From: Bacteroidales bacterium
GTDB lineage: Bacteria; Bacteroidota; Bacteroidia; Bacteroidales; JAADGE01
Direction of reading: 5' to 3'
DNA length: 64,000 nucleotides
Assembly (NCBI GenBank): GCA_021108035.1
Contig: JAIORQ010000072.1
Location: forward strand, 1-64,000
The position numbers were made by a program, and so were the translations under genes. The notes under the pieces were generated by a model. It had not been told where the DNA came from. It searched no databases and saw nothing but the letters and a program-made list of their open reading frames with translations. This document shows, one piece after another, positions 32,936-41,849 of the stretch (positions are counted from its first letter, which is position 1; every line of letters starts with the position of its first letter).

Positions 32936-33705
32936 CAGTTAATCATAAAGCTGTCAGCATCGTTTGAAGCCGGAAATTTCTTTCGAAATGTCAGAAGTGC
33001 ATTATAATTTAATTCAACAGTCTTAATACCTTCTTTAAAAGCTTCAAAATCACATATAACATTCCCTTTAGGATCAATTATTAAGGAATCACCTGAATGA
33101 GCAATACCGTTACCGTCATCCCCTACTCTGTTAACTGCTATCACATATGCTTGATTTTCAATTGCTCTGGCAAATAATAGTGTTTTCCATGCTTCAATTC
33201 TTGCTTCAGGCCAATTGGCAACATATATAAGAATATCATAATCATTTTTATTTCTGCTCCAAACGGGGAAACGCAGATCATAACATATAAGAGGCTTTAT
33301 TTTCCAATCTTTCAAATTTGTAATTAATTGTTTTTCTCCTTGTGCGTAATATTGATCTTCTCCGGCAAATGAAAACAAATGTCGTTTATTATAAATATCA
33401 TAAGTTCCGTCGGGTTTCATCCAAATTAAACAATTATAAAAGTTTCCTTTCACTTCTCTGATAATACTGCCGGTTATAACAGCATTCTTCATTAGGGCAT
33501 GCTCTGAAAGCCACTTAGTTTGCATATTTGCAAACTTTGAAAACTTATTGGGTTTCATTGAGAATCCGGTTGCAAACATTTCCGGTAAAACTATTAAATC
33601 AGTTTCTTCTTTTAATGATTTAATCTTTTCTGAAAAATATTTTAAATTTTCTTCAACATTCTCCCAAATCAAATTTGCTTGAATTATTGTTACTTTTAAA
33701 CTCAT
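32932..33705 (-). CDS. Omega-amidase, nitrilase superfamily (YafV/Nit2-like)
   Basis: 257 residues, the usual size. The carbon-nitrogen hydrolase triad is complete: E42 (LPEMFATGF), K107 (YNKRHLFSF) and C141 (LICYDLRFP). The GEDQYY and YVANWPEAR segments fit the omega-amidase branch, which hydrolyses alpha-ketoglutaramate or alpha-ketosuccinamate from transamination by-products (metabolite repair). It acts in the cytoplasm. Its 5' side is bordered by the CACAGA repeats that enclose the GxxExxY gene. Confidence 0.88.
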   Translation of the reverse strand: MSLKVTIIQANLIWENVEENLKYFSEKIKSLKEETDLIVLPEMFATGFSMKPNKFSKFANMQTKWLSEHALMKNAVITGSIIREVKGNFYNCLIWMKPDGTYDIYNKRHLFSFAGEDQYYAQGEKQLITNLKDWKIKPLICYDLRFPVWSRNKNDYDILIYVANWPEARIEAWKTLLFARAIENQAYVIAVNRVGDDGNGIAHSGDSLIIDPKGNVICDFEAFKEGIKTVELNYNALLTFRKKFPASNDADSFMINC

Positions 33706-33711
33706 TTACTC

Positions 33712-33784
33712 TTTTTTGCGCACAGAACTCACAGATTTTCACAGATTATTATTTTTCTGTGTTATTCTGTGGCTTCTGTGTGAT
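33712..33784. repeat. CACAGA quasi-palindromic repeat, copy 1
   Basis: A unit of about 73 bases in which CACAGA-type hexamers at roughly 10-base intervals are followed by TCTGTG-type hexamers at similar spacing, so it can fold on itself. It is nearly identical to 33800-33873. It lies directly in front of the omega-amidase start. Confidence 0.7.
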
Positions 33785-33799
33785 ATTATTCTTACATAC

Positions 33800-33873
33800 T
33801 TTTTTGCGCACAGAACTCACAGATTTGCACAGATTATTGTTTTTCTGTGTTATTCTGTGGCTTCTGTGTGATA
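33800..33873. repeat. CACAGA quasi-palindromic repeat, copy 2
   Basis: Near-identical to copy 1, with a few substitutions (CACAGATTTGCACAGATT against CACAGATTTTCACAGATT). It ends one base from the GxxExxY stop codon. Confidence 0.7.
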
Positions 33874-33874
33874 A

Positions 33875-34261
33875 CTATTTATCAATAACACCATTAATAT
33901 ATCTTTTGATTCCGTCATTGATATTATATTCATTAAAATTAATAAGTATACCAAGTTTGAAACCTGTTAAATTTACATATGTCCCTAATATTTTATAATA
34001 AACCTTTGCTATTGTTTCAACAGATTTTATTTCAATTATTACTTTATTTTCTACAATTAAATCGGCTCTGAAACCATGTTCCATTTTTATATCTTTCCAA
34101 ACAACAGGAATTGCTTTTTGTCTGTCAACTTTTAGACCCAATTGTCTTAATTCATAATACATAATTTCTTCATAAACTGACTCAAGCAAACCGGGACCTA
34201 ACTCTTTATGTATTTCATATGCTACACCTCTAATTTTAAAAGACAAATCATTTTCAGTCAT
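33875..34261 (-). CDS. GxxExxY protein, PDDEXK-nuclease-fold family
   Basis: 128 residues. The naming motif G24-xx-E27-xx-Y30 lies in ELGPGLLESVYEEIMYYEL. The PD-(D/E)XK core appears as GFRADLIVENKVIIEIKSVE, with D67, E77 and K79, so the catalytic metal-binding residues are intact. Family members have a small nuclease fold and no settled role. The gene is bracketed by two pairs of CACAGA quasi-palindromes (33712-33873 and 34290-34427). That suggests it is the cargo or agent of a repeat-bounded element, or a protein that acts on those repeats; both are inference. Confidence 0.88.
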   Translation of the reverse strand: MTENDLSFKIRGVAYEIHKELGPGLLESVYEEIMYYELRQLGLKVDRQKAIPVVWKDIKMEHGFRADLIVENKVIIEIKSVETIAKVYYKILGTYVNLTGFKLGILINFNEYNINDGIKRYINGVIDK

Positions 34262-34289
34262 AATTAATATTTTTTGTATTTACAAGCAT

Positions 34290-34344
34290 AAATCACAGGT
34301 TTTCACAAATTCTTTTCTGTGTTATTCTGTGAATTCTGTATGAT
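34290..34344. repeat. CACAGA repeat, diverged copy 3
   Basis: A shorter, degraded version (AATCACAGGTTTTCACAAAT, then CTGTGTTATTCTGTGAATTC) on the upstream side of the GxxExxY gene. Confidence 0.55.
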
Positions 34345-34362
34345 AATTATTCTTTAATAACT

Positions 34363-34427
34363 TTTGCTCACAGAACTCACAGATTTGCACAGACTTTTTC
34401 TGTGGTATTCTGTGGCTTCTGTGTGAA
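34363..34427. repeat. CACAGA repeat, copy 4
   Basis: Closely matches copies 1 and 2 (TGCTCACAGAACTCACAG, TTTGCACAGAC, CTGTGGCTTCTGTGTG) with a short deletion in the loop. It ends next to the stop codon of the acyltransferase gene. Confidence 0.65.
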
Positions 34428-34428
34428 A

Positions 34429-34980
34429 TTAAATCTTAAATTTCCCTTTATAAAGACCTTCCATACCTTTGTAATGCTCTTTTATTGCCTTAATATCCTT
34501 TTCCATATTACCTGTAATTTTAAATTCACCGATAAACCCTGCTGTTTTGGATTTAAAATCAGAAAGAGTAAGATATATTGGCACATTTGCTGCTTGAGCA
34601 ATTCTGTAAAAACCGGTTTTCCAATTCGGATTAGGAGAACGAGTCCCTTCCGGAGTTATTGCTAATATCATTTTTTCAGTTTTTTTATATTCATCAGCCA
34701 TTTGATTTACAATACCACCCGGATATTTTCTGTTAATCGGAACAGCTCCCCAAAGCCTTAATAGTACCCCCATAGGAAAAAAGAAAAATTCCTTTTTAAT
34801 CATGATCTTAGGTTTCATTCCAAATGCCCAATTATACATCTTGCCCCAAATCATATCCCAGAAACTTGTATGCGGTGCAAGAACACAAACGTACTTTGGT
34901 ACATCAGGAACTTCTCCTACTAATTTCCAACCAATTATTTTAAAAAAAGATTTTCCGATAAATTTTGATACAGCTCCCAT
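34429..34980 (-). CDS. 1-acylglycerol-3-phosphate acyltransferase-like (PlsC family)
   Basis: 183 residues from the ATG at 34980; a TTG start 15 bases upstream is possible but less likely. The acyltransferase motif HTSFWD (H37, D42) and the ITPEGTRSPNPNW motif (E111) match the PlsC family. The WGKMYNWAFG and FFFFPMGVLLRLWGAVPINR segments are those of the short Bacteroidota members, which transfer acyl chains to lysophosphatidate or a related acceptor at the inner membrane. The strain may have other PlsC genes, so the exact acceptor is not certain. Confidence 0.85.
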   Translation of the reverse strand: MGAVSKFIGKSFFKIIGWKLVGEVPDVPKYVCVLAPHTSFWDMIWGKMYNWAFGMKPKIMIKKEFFFFPMGVLLRLWGAVPINRKYPGGIVNQMADEYKKTEKMILAITPEGTRSPNPNWKTGFYRIAQAANVPIYLTLSDFKSKTAGFIGEFKITGNMEKDIKAIKEHYKGMEGLYKGKFKI

Positions 34981-35133
34981 GTTTCTATATATCAATAACT
35001 TCCTAACTCACTAAATTAGATTTTCAACATTTAAAGAATCATCATTTAATTTACAATTGATTTTCTTTAATTAGTAATTTTATTTAGTTCTGAACTTTCA
35101 GCTGACAAATATAATAGATTTATCATATTTTAG

Positions 35134-35141
35134 TATCTTTG
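35134..35141 (+). promoter_or_regulatory. -7 element (TATCTTTG) of the DUF1848 gene
   Basis: TATCTTTG fits TAnnTTTG and lies 29 bases upstream of the ATG at 35170. The -33 element is not obvious. Confidence 0.4.
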
Positions 35142-35169
35142 AATTATTCAATTAAGCTTTTAAAATAAA

Positions 35170-36069
35170 ATGCTCAATTCTCATTCTCCGATAATAATTT
35201 CAGCAAGCAGAGCAACAGACATTCCGGCTTTGTATGGTGATTGGTTTATTAACAGACTAAAAGAAGGATATGTAATAAGGCAAAATCCGTTTAACGGTAA
35301 AAAATATAAAATTTCATTTGATAAAACACAATTGATCGTTTTTTGGACTAAAAATCCGGAACCGTTTTTTGATAAATTAGAATATTTAAATAAATACTAT
35401 CCTAATTATTATTTTCAATTTACTTTAAATGACTACGGCAAGAATATTGAAACAAATCTCCCGAATTTAAATAAACGGATTGATACATTTATTGAATTAT
35501 CAGAAAAAATCGGAAAAGAAAAAGTTATATGGAGATTTGATCCTTTACTTCTTACTGATAAAATATATGTTGATGATTTAATAAATAAAATTGACGGCAC
35601 AGCCGAAAAAATACATAATTATACGAACAAATTAGTATTTAGTTTTATTAATATTGAACAATACAAGAAAGTTCAAAGGAAAATAAAAAAATCAGGGAAT
35701 AACATTTATGAATTCAATAATGATAATAAAGAAGAATTTGCAAAAAAACTTGCAAAATTAAACCGAAAATATAATTTTGAATTAGCAACTTGTGCAGAAA
35801 ACATTAACTTTACAGACTATGGTATCTGTAAAAATAAATGTATTGATGATAATCTGATTAAAAAACTTTTCTCCGAAAATGAAGCATTAATGAATATGAT
35901 TAATCAAAAAAGAAATTTAAAAGACAAGGGTCAAAGAAAAGAATGCAGATGTATCATAAGTAAAGATATTGGTCAATATAATACTTGTACACATTCTTGC
36001 GTTTATTGTTATGCCGTAAGTTCAAAAATATCAGCATTAAAAAATTATCAAAAACTTAATTTAATATGA
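35170..36069 (+). CDS. DUF1848 protein (Fe-S, radical-SAM-related)
   Basis: 299 residues. The family signature is visible: SASRATDIPALYGDWFINRL at the N-terminus, NPFNGKKYKIS, VFWTKNPEPF, YYFQFTLNDYGKNIETNLPN, VIWRFDPLL, and a cysteine-rich C-terminus (RKECRCIISKDIGQYNTCTH followed by SCVYCYA). The cysteine set suggests an iron-sulphur cluster. The related spore photoproduct lyase/radical SAM enzymes have a similar TIM-barrel, but the reaction here is unknown. The next gene starts inside its stop (ATGA overlap at 36066), so expression is coupled. Confidence 0.85.
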   Translation: MLNSHSPIIISASRATDIPALYGDWFINRLKEGYVIRQNPFNGKKYKISFDKTQLIVFWTKNPEPFFDKLEYLNKYYPNYYFQFTLNDYGKNIETNLPNLNKRIDTFIELSEKIGKEKVIWRFDPLLLTDKIYVDDLINKIDGTAEKIHNYTNKLVFSFINIEQYKKVQRKIKKSGNNIYEFNNDNKEEFAKKLAKLNRKYNFELATCAENINFTDYGICKNKCIDDNLIKKLFSENEALMNMINQKRNLKDKGQRKECRCIISKDIGQYNTCTHSCVYCYAVSSKISALKNYQKLNLI

Positions 36070-36575
36070 ATATTAAATTACTTTTACTAATTATTTCAAT
36101 TCTGTCTGTATCTGATACTGCTGTTGTACATCCTGTCCATATATCAATAATTAATTTGGAATATTCAGTAAGTAATCAAGAATTTGATTTGTTAATCAGG
36201 GTCTTTAAAGACGATTTTGAAGCAGTTATAAATAAAGATCAAAAAATTAACATTAAACTTAATGAAAATACAATTTTAAAAAATCGTAAATTTATTGATC
36301 GTTATATTCACAACAATTTTAAAATTTATTTTAACAATAAAAATGTAACAAACAATATAACTTCATATAAGGTGTTAATAAATGAAGATGAAAACACAAG
36401 CGAAATTTTTTATAAATTTAAAAGTAAAATTCCAAAAAAAATTAAAGTTATAAACACTTTGTTTAAAGGTTTTTTCAGAGACCAAAAAAATTTATTTATC
36501 TTTACTTGCAATAATACGCAAGAAGCTGTTAAATTTGACAGATCAAAAATACAAAGTGAATTTATCGTAAAATGA
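36066..36575 (+). CDS. DUF6702-family exported protein
   Basis: 169 residues with a signal peptide (about 1-19). The family start HPVHISIINLEYSVSNQEFD and RVFKDDFEAVINKDQ are recognisable DUF6702 features, followed by a beta-rich domain with an IYFNNKNVTNNI strand. Proteins of this family are periplasmic or surface-associated in Bacteroidota, function unknown. It overlaps the DUF1848 gene by 4 bases upstream and the CHU_C gene by 4 bases downstream, giving tight translational coupling of three genes. Confidence 0.72.
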   Translation: MNIKLLLLIISILSVSDTAVVHPVHISIINLEYSVSNQEFDLLIRVFKDDFEAVINKDQKINIKLNENTILKNRKFIDRYIHNNFKIYFNNKNVTNNITSYKVLINEDENTSEIFYKFKSKIPKKIKVINTLFKGFFRDQKNLFIFTCNNTQEAVKFDRSKIQSEFIVK

Positions 36576-39190
36576 AAAACTTAATCATTATAATATTTTC
36601 TTTTTTATCTCTGCAAGTATTTGCTACTCATAACAGAGCAGGTGAAATTACTTATGAATACATTTCGGGTAATACATACAGAATTACTTTGATTACTTAT
36701 ACATATACTCCCAGTGCAGCAAATGAAACTCGAGATTATCTAACGATGATATGGGGTGATGATACCCAATCTGAAATTCAAAGGATAAGTATTGAATATT
36801 TACCTGATGAAATTCAAAAAAACACATACATCGGAACACACACTTTTCCCGGAACAGGAGTTTATCAAATGGTAATGTCAGACCCCAACAGAAATGAAGG
36901 TATTGTTAATATTCCAGAATCTGTAACAGTAGTTTTTACTATTAAAACAACACTTAAAATAGACCCTGAGATAGGCCCTAATAATACTCCTGTAATGCTA
37001 AATCCTCCTGTTGACAAAGCAGCTCTAAATCAAAGGTTTATTCACAACCCAAATGCATTTGACCCTGACGGAGACAGTATTTCATACAAGTTAACAGTTT
37101 GTCTGGGAAATAACGGACTTCCCATACCCGGTTATACTTTTCCGGAAGCCGATAATGAGTTATATGTTGATGAAATAACAGGTGACTTTGTTTGGGATGC
37201 ACCTGTTCAAATAGGAGAATACAATGTAGCAATGGAAATTGAAGAATGGCGTAACGGTATTAAAATCGGCAGTATTATAAGAGATATGCAAATTGAAGTT
37301 GAAGAAACTGATAATAATCCTCCAATTATTGCAAACTTACCTGATTATTGTATTACTGCAGGAGAATTCTTAACTTTCGATGTAACAGCAACTGATCCTG
37401 ACGGTGATAATATTACATTAACTGCTTCAGGCGGTCCTTTTGAATTTGACAACAACCCTGCACAATTTCCCGAAGTAATCGGATCCTCTCCGGTAACCGG
37501 TACTTTTGAATGGAATACACTCTGCGAACATATTCGTCAACAACCTTATAATGTATTATTCCGAGCAGAAGACGATAATCCGGAAGTCGGCCTGACTGAT
37601 TATGAAAATGTAATGATAGAAGTTGTAGCTCCTGCGCCTGAAAATCTTAATGTTAATCCAACTTCTAATTCGGTTATACTAAATTGGGATAATTATCAAT
37701 GTCAAAATGCTGAAGGATTCAAAATATACAGGAGAAACGGCTCTTTCCCGTACACACCCGGTGATTGTGAGACCGGTATTCCGGCAGGTTCCGGATATAT
37801 ACTTGCAGGTACAGTCAATAATCCGGCAGATGTAAGTTTTACTGATAATAATAACGATATCGGATTAGCACAAGGTTACGAATATTGTTATAGAATTATT
37901 GCATATTTTTTAGATAATGCTGAAAGCTATGTATCAAATGAAGCCTGTACCGAACTTATAAAAGCATCACCTGTTATAACAGAGACTTCCGTAAATTATA
38001 CAGATTTGCAAAACGGCAGTATTCATCTAAGATGGATGCAACCAACAGAATTTGATACCGGAATATATCCCGGACCATATAAATATGTTGTTGAATCTAA
38101 CGAAGGACAGGTTTGGGAAAACTTCTCAAATCCGATTGACATCTTCGGAATAACAGATACAACATATACTGACACATTAATTAACACACAAGACTCATCT
38201 TGGTCTTATAAAGTTACTTTATTCAGCCAAAACGGAAGCAATTGGGATCAAGTAGGAAGCCCTTCACACAGTTCATCTGTTTTTATTGAAGGAATTCCCG
38301 GAGACAGAAAAATGACTGTTATAATAAACGATAATACACCATGGACTAACAAGCAATACGTTATTTACAGAAAAAAATCTGATGAAAATTGCAATTCGAA
38401 TACATTATCTTATGACTCAATAACAACAACTTCATCTTTAGAATATACTGATCGTAATTTGAAAAATGATACAAGTTATTGGTATGTAGTAAAAAGCATA
38501 GGTGAATATGATTTAGATTTTATTCCGAAACCTTTAATAAATTTCTCTCAAGAAGCTTGTCTTACTCCACAGGACACAACACCTCCTTGTCCGGTAAATT
38601 TAACACTTGAAACAGACTGTGATCTTTTTCAAAATTATCTGTATTGGACAATCAACCTTTCATGTGCCCCTGATATTGATAACTTCTTAATATTTTATTC
38701 CGACAGCTATACCGGAGAATTTCAACTTATAGATACTATTTATGATAATGAAGTAAGAGCATACATTCACGCTCCGACTGAATCACTTGGTGCATGCTAC
38801 GTAGTTTCAGTACAGGATTCAGCAGGAAATTATATTAGTCCTGATCAATTAACAAGAGTTTGTATTGACGAATGTTACTATTATGAATTGCCTAATGTAT
38901 TTACGCCAAACGGCGACGGCATTAACGACCTTTTTATACCATACCCTTATAAATTTGTTGAAAAAATTGATATGACTATCTATAACAGATGGGGGAATCC
39001 TGTTTTTGAAACCGAAGATCCGGATATTAATTGGGGCGGAATTGATTTTGAAAGCAATAAGCCGGTATCTGACGGAGTATATTATTATGTATGTGATGTA
39101 TATGAAAGAAGGTTATCCGGAATAGAAGTGAGAAATATTGCGGGTTTTATAAGAATTTTTGCAAATACCGGAAACACCGGAAAAGAATAA
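36572..39190 (+). CDS. Large T9SS-secreted protein with CHU_C (type B) sorting domain
   Basis: 872 residues with a signal peptide (about 1-18, ending VFATH). The N-terminal HNRAGEITYEYISGNTYRIT module is a common start of Bacteroidota surface proteins. Cadherin/PKD-like repeats follow (NPNAFDPDGDSISYKL; DVTATDPDGDNITLTA), then fibronectin type III-like units with cysteine-containing loops (about 345-690). The C-terminal ~90 residues are the gliding-motility-associated CHU_C domain: LPNVFTPNGDGINDLFIPYP, IYNRWGNPVFET and VSDGVYYYVCDVYE. It should be exported by T9SS and act in adhesion or matrix. It overlaps the DUF6702 gene by 4 bases. Confidence 0.9.
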   Translation: MKNLIIIIFSFLSLQVFATHNRAGEITYEYISGNTYRITLITYTYTPSAANETRDYLTMIWGDDTQSEIQRISIEYLPDEIQKNTYIGTHTFPGTGVYQMVMSDPNRNEGIVNIPESVTVVFTIKTTLKIDPEIGPNNTPVMLNPPVDKAALNQRFIHNPNAFDPDGDSISYKLTVCLGNNGLPIPGYTFPEADNELYVDEITGDFVWDAPVQIGEYNVAMEIEEWRNGIKIGSIIRDMQIEVEETDNNPPIIANLPDYCITAGEFLTFDVTATDPDGDNITLTASGGPFEFDNNPAQFPEVIGSSPVTGTFEWNTLCEHIRQQPYNVLFRAEDDNPEVGLTDYENVMIEVVAPAPENLNVNPTSNSVILNWDNYQCQNAEGFKIYRRNGSFPYTPGDCETGIPAGSGYILAGTVNNPADVSFTDNNNDIGLAQGYEYCYRIIAYFLDNAESYVSNEACTELIKASPVITETSVNYTDLQNGSIHLRWMQPTEFDTGIYPGPYKYVVESNEGQVWENFSNPIDIFGITDTTYTDTLINTQDSSWSYKVTLFSQNGSNWDQVGSPSHSSSVFIEGIPGDRKMTVIINDNTPWTNKQYVIYRKKSDENCNSNTLSYDSITTTSSLEYTDRNLKNDTSYWYVVKSIGEYDLDFIPKPLINFSQEACLTPQDTTPPCPVNLTLETDCDLFQNYLYWTINLSCAPDIDNFLIFYSDSYTGEFQLIDTIYDNEVRAYIHAPTESLGACYVVSVQDSAGNYISPDQLTRVCIDECYYYELPNVFTPNGDGINDLFIPYPYKFVEKIDMTIYNRWGNPVFETEDPDINWGGIDFESNKPVSDGVYYYVCDVYERRLSGIEVRNIAGFIRIFANTGNTGKE

Positions 39191-39248
39191 TTACAGCTTA
39201 TTCAGATTTGTAATCCGAATGTAATAATTAAATAACATAAAAAAACAT

Positions 39249-40448
39249 ATGAAAATAACTATCATACTGTTATTCAGTTTTTTATATATAAACACAATGT
39301 CCCAAGTATCGGCAGATGATTTATATATGAACGCAATTGTTTTGTCAAAAAACAGTGATAATGAAAAAGCAATTGAAGCATTGAACAAAGCAAAAATATC
39401 TGATAATTCTAATGAGAAGATATATTTCTTACTGGGAGAATGTTATTATAATAATTTTGAATATAAAACAGCAGCAGATAATTTTAACAAATCCTATAAA
39501 TTAAAAAATAATAATGCATTATATAAAATTGCTGAATGTTATTCTCAATTAGATAAACCATATAAATCTGTTGAATATTTAAAATTATATTTGGAGACAA
39601 AAGATAAACTGTTAAAATCTGAAATCAGATCAAACAAAGCTTTTAGGAATATTGAAGATTCAAAAGCTTGGATAAATTTATGGAAAGAAAAGCATTACAA
39701 TAATTATGAAAAAAAGTTAGATGATGCAAAATATCTCATAAGTAAAGAAGATTATGCTAATGCTTTCAATATTCTTGATAAATTATTGATTAAAAACAAT
39801 AAAAGATACAGAGCGCTCGAAATGAGAGGAGATATTTTAAATCATACCTCCGATTATAAAAATGCCGCTAAAGATTACCTTGCTGCTTCCGGTATTAAGA
39901 AAAAAAATATAAGATACAAAATTAAAGCAGCTGATGCTTGGTTCAAAGCCGAAAAATATAAAAGGTCTTTTGAACTTTACAAGCTGATTATTGAAGAAAA
40001 CCCTTTTGAAATTGATATATTAATTAATAAAGCAAGAACAGAACTGTTTTTATCCGAAAATTCCAATGCCCAAAATACAATAACAAGTTATTTAAAACAC
40101 TTTCCCGAAGATCCTACAGCATTAAATATATCCGGAATGATTTTTTATTCTGAAAAAGACTATATAAATGCTTTAATCAAATTTAATCTTTGTCTTAAAA
40201 TTGATCAATCAAAACCGGAATATTTTATAAACAGAGGTGATACATATTCTGCTGTTAAAATGTTTGAAAATGCCGTATATGATTATTCCATGGCATTAGA
40301 TCTCAATCCTAAACAAGCTGAAGTATATTATAAAAGAGGAATTACAAATTTGAATATCAATAAAAATGAATCATGCAACGATTTTAAAGAAGCATTGAGA
40401 ATGAATTATCATAAAGCAAATGATTATATTGTAAGGCATTGCAAATAA
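39249..40448 (+). CDS. Exported tetratricopeptide-repeat protein
   Basis: 399 residues with a signal peptide (about 1-19, ending TMSQV). The rest consists of TPR-like helical pairs; the clearest are KIYFLLGECYYNNFEYKTAA, ALYKIAECYSQLDKPYKSVE, and in the C-terminal part YFINRGDTYSAVKMFENAVY and AEVYYKRGITNLNINKNESC. It is probably periplasmic, serving as a scaffold for protein-protein contacts. It starts 58 bases after the CHU_C gene and may belong to the same transcript, so a role in surface-protein handling is possible (inference). Confidence 0.85.
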   Translation: MKITIILLFSFLYINTMSQVSADDLYMNAIVLSKNSDNEKAIEALNKAKISDNSNEKIYFLLGECYYNNFEYKTAADNFNKSYKLKNNNALYKIAECYSQLDKPYKSVEYLKLYLETKDKLLKSEIRSNKAFRNIEDSKAWINLWKEKHYNNYEKKLDDAKYLISKEDYANAFNILDKLLIKNNKRYRALEMRGDILNHTSDYKNAAKDYLAASGIKKKNIRYKIKAADAWFKAEKYKRSFELYKLIIEENPFEIDILINKARTELFLSENSNAQNTITSYLKHFPEDPTALNISGMIFYSEKDYINALIKFNLCLKIDQSKPEYFINRGDTYSAVKMFENAVYDYSMALDLNPKQAEVYYKRGITNLNINKNESCNDFKEALRMNYHKANDYIVRHCK

Positions 40449-40457
40449 GCCGATTAC

Positions 40458-40521
40458 ATTGCTGCATTGTTTTATTGCTGTATTTTAACAATTAAATAAT
40501 GAATCAATGCAACAATTTAAC
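40458..40521. repeat. 8-bp-period array upstream of the DegT gene
   Basis: Eight phased units at exact 8-base steps: ATTG 40458, 40466, 40474; ATTT 40482; AATT 40490; AATG 40498 and 40506; AATT 40514. The array ends 21 bases before the likely start of the aminotransferase at 40543. Confidence 0.6.
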
Positions 40522-40542
40522 TACAATATTCAAAAAAAAAAT

Positions 40543-41664
40543 ATGAATAAGAAAATATGGCTGTCTTCTCCGCATATGAGCGGTAATGAGATAAAATATA
40601 TTAATGACGCTTTTGAAAATAATTGGATAGCACCTCTGGGTCCGAATGTTGACGGATTTGAAAAAGATTTGCAAAATTACTTGAATATAGACTACGCAGC
40701 AGCATTAAGTTCCGGAACAGCAGCTCTTCATTTGGCTCTGATTCTTTTGGATGTTAAAAGAGATGATGAAGTTATTGTTTCAAGTTTCACATTTTCGGCA
40801 AGTGTTAATCCGATAATTTACCAAAGTGCTAAACCTATCTTTATTGACAGTGAAAAAGACACTTGGAATATGGATCCGCAATTATTGGAAGATGCAATAA
40901 AAAGCAGAATTAATAAAGGAAAAAAACCTAAAGCAATAATAGTTGTTCATTTATATGGTATGCCGGCAAAAATGGATGAAATCCTTAATATTGCAAATAA
41001 ATATGATATCCCTGTAATTGAGGATGCTGCAGAATCCCTCGGAAGCAAATATAAAGGAAAAGCAACAGGAACACTTAGTATGTTTGGTATTTTCTCATTT
41101 AACGGAAATAAAATCATTACAACTTCCGGCGGCGGTGCATTAGTTTCAAATAACAAAGAATTAACAGAAAAAGCAAGATTCTTGGCAACTCAAGCAAGAG
41201 ATGAAGCTCCGCATTATCAACATTCACAAATCGGATATAATTACAGGATGAGCAATATTGCAGCGGGAATAGGAAGAGGGCAGATGCATGTACTTAATTC
41301 CAGAGTTGAAAAAAGAAGAGAAATAAATAATAGATATAAAGATGCTTTAAGCGAAAGAGAGGGTATTGAGTTCTTAAATGAATTAAATGCAGATTATTAT
41401 TCAAATTTTTGGTTAACTACAATTATTATTGATAAAGAAAAAATCGGTAAAAACAAAAAAGACATTCTTAATACACTGAATGCCAACAATATTGAATCGA
41501 GACCTGTTTGGAAACCTATGCATTTGCAACCGGTGTTTAAAAATTATTTAAGTTTTACAAACGGAGTTTCAGAATCATTATTCAATACAGGTCTTTGTTT
41601 ACCGTCAGGTTCAAATTTGGAACAAAAAGACCAAGATAAAATTATAAAATTAATTATAGATTGA
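40543..41664 (+). CDS. DegT/DnrJ/EryC1-type sugar aminotransferase (PglE/EpsN-like)
   Basis: 373 residues. The start chosen is the ATG at 40543 (NKKIWLSSPHMSGNEIKYIN), because the earlier ATG at 40507 lies inside the octamer array and adds 12 residues unlike the family. PLP enzyme features: SSGTAALHLAL, FTFSASVNPIIY, VIEDAAESLGS and SFNGNKIITTSGGG with the PLP lysine at 190. The EAF-NNWIAPLGPNVDGFE-like start resembles PglE and EpsN, which aminate UDP-4-keto-sugars to give UDP-4-amino sugars (bacillosamine type). PglC- and PglD-like genes lie at 44704 and 44097, but in opposite orientation. A PglF-type dehydratase is not in the window. Confidence 0.88.
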   Translation: MNKKIWLSSPHMSGNEIKYINDAFENNWIAPLGPNVDGFEKDLQNYLNIDYAAALSSGTAALHLALILLDVKRDDEVIVSSFTFSASVNPIIYQSAKPIFIDSEKDTWNMDPQLLEDAIKSRINKGKKPKAIIVVHLYGMPAKMDEILNIANKYDIPVIEDAAESLGSKYKGKATGTLSMFGIFSFNGNKIITTSGGGALVSNNKELTEKARFLATQARDEAPHYQHSQIGYNYRMSNIAAGIGRGQMHVLNSRVEKRREINNRYKDALSEREGIEFLNELNADYYSNFWLTTIIIDKEKIGKNKKDILNTLNANNIESRPVWKPMHLQPVFKNYLSFTNGVSESLFNTGLCLPSGSNLEQKDQDKIIKLIID

Positions 41665-41849
41665 AGAATGTTTTTATATACAGCTGTTAAATCTGAATAT
41701 ATTGCTGCATTTAGTATTTTTACATATAAAACCATTGATAATTCAAAGATCAGGTAAATGATATGTGAAATATTATAAAACAATGGTGAAACTATTTTTA
41801 ATCAAACATAAATTTTACTTTCTTTACGGACAATTTTAAAATACAGAAA

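Noticed and set aside
33712-34427. CACAGA repeat copies considered as a CRISPR array
   Set aside because: The four units differ in length, are self-complementary, are interrupted by a gene, and there are no regular unique spacers or cas genes.
40507-40542. Upstream ATG as the start of the DegT aminotransferase
   Set aside because: It lies in phase inside the 8-bp-period array and adds twelve residues unlike the family; the ATG at 40543 begins with the conserved LSSPHMSG region.
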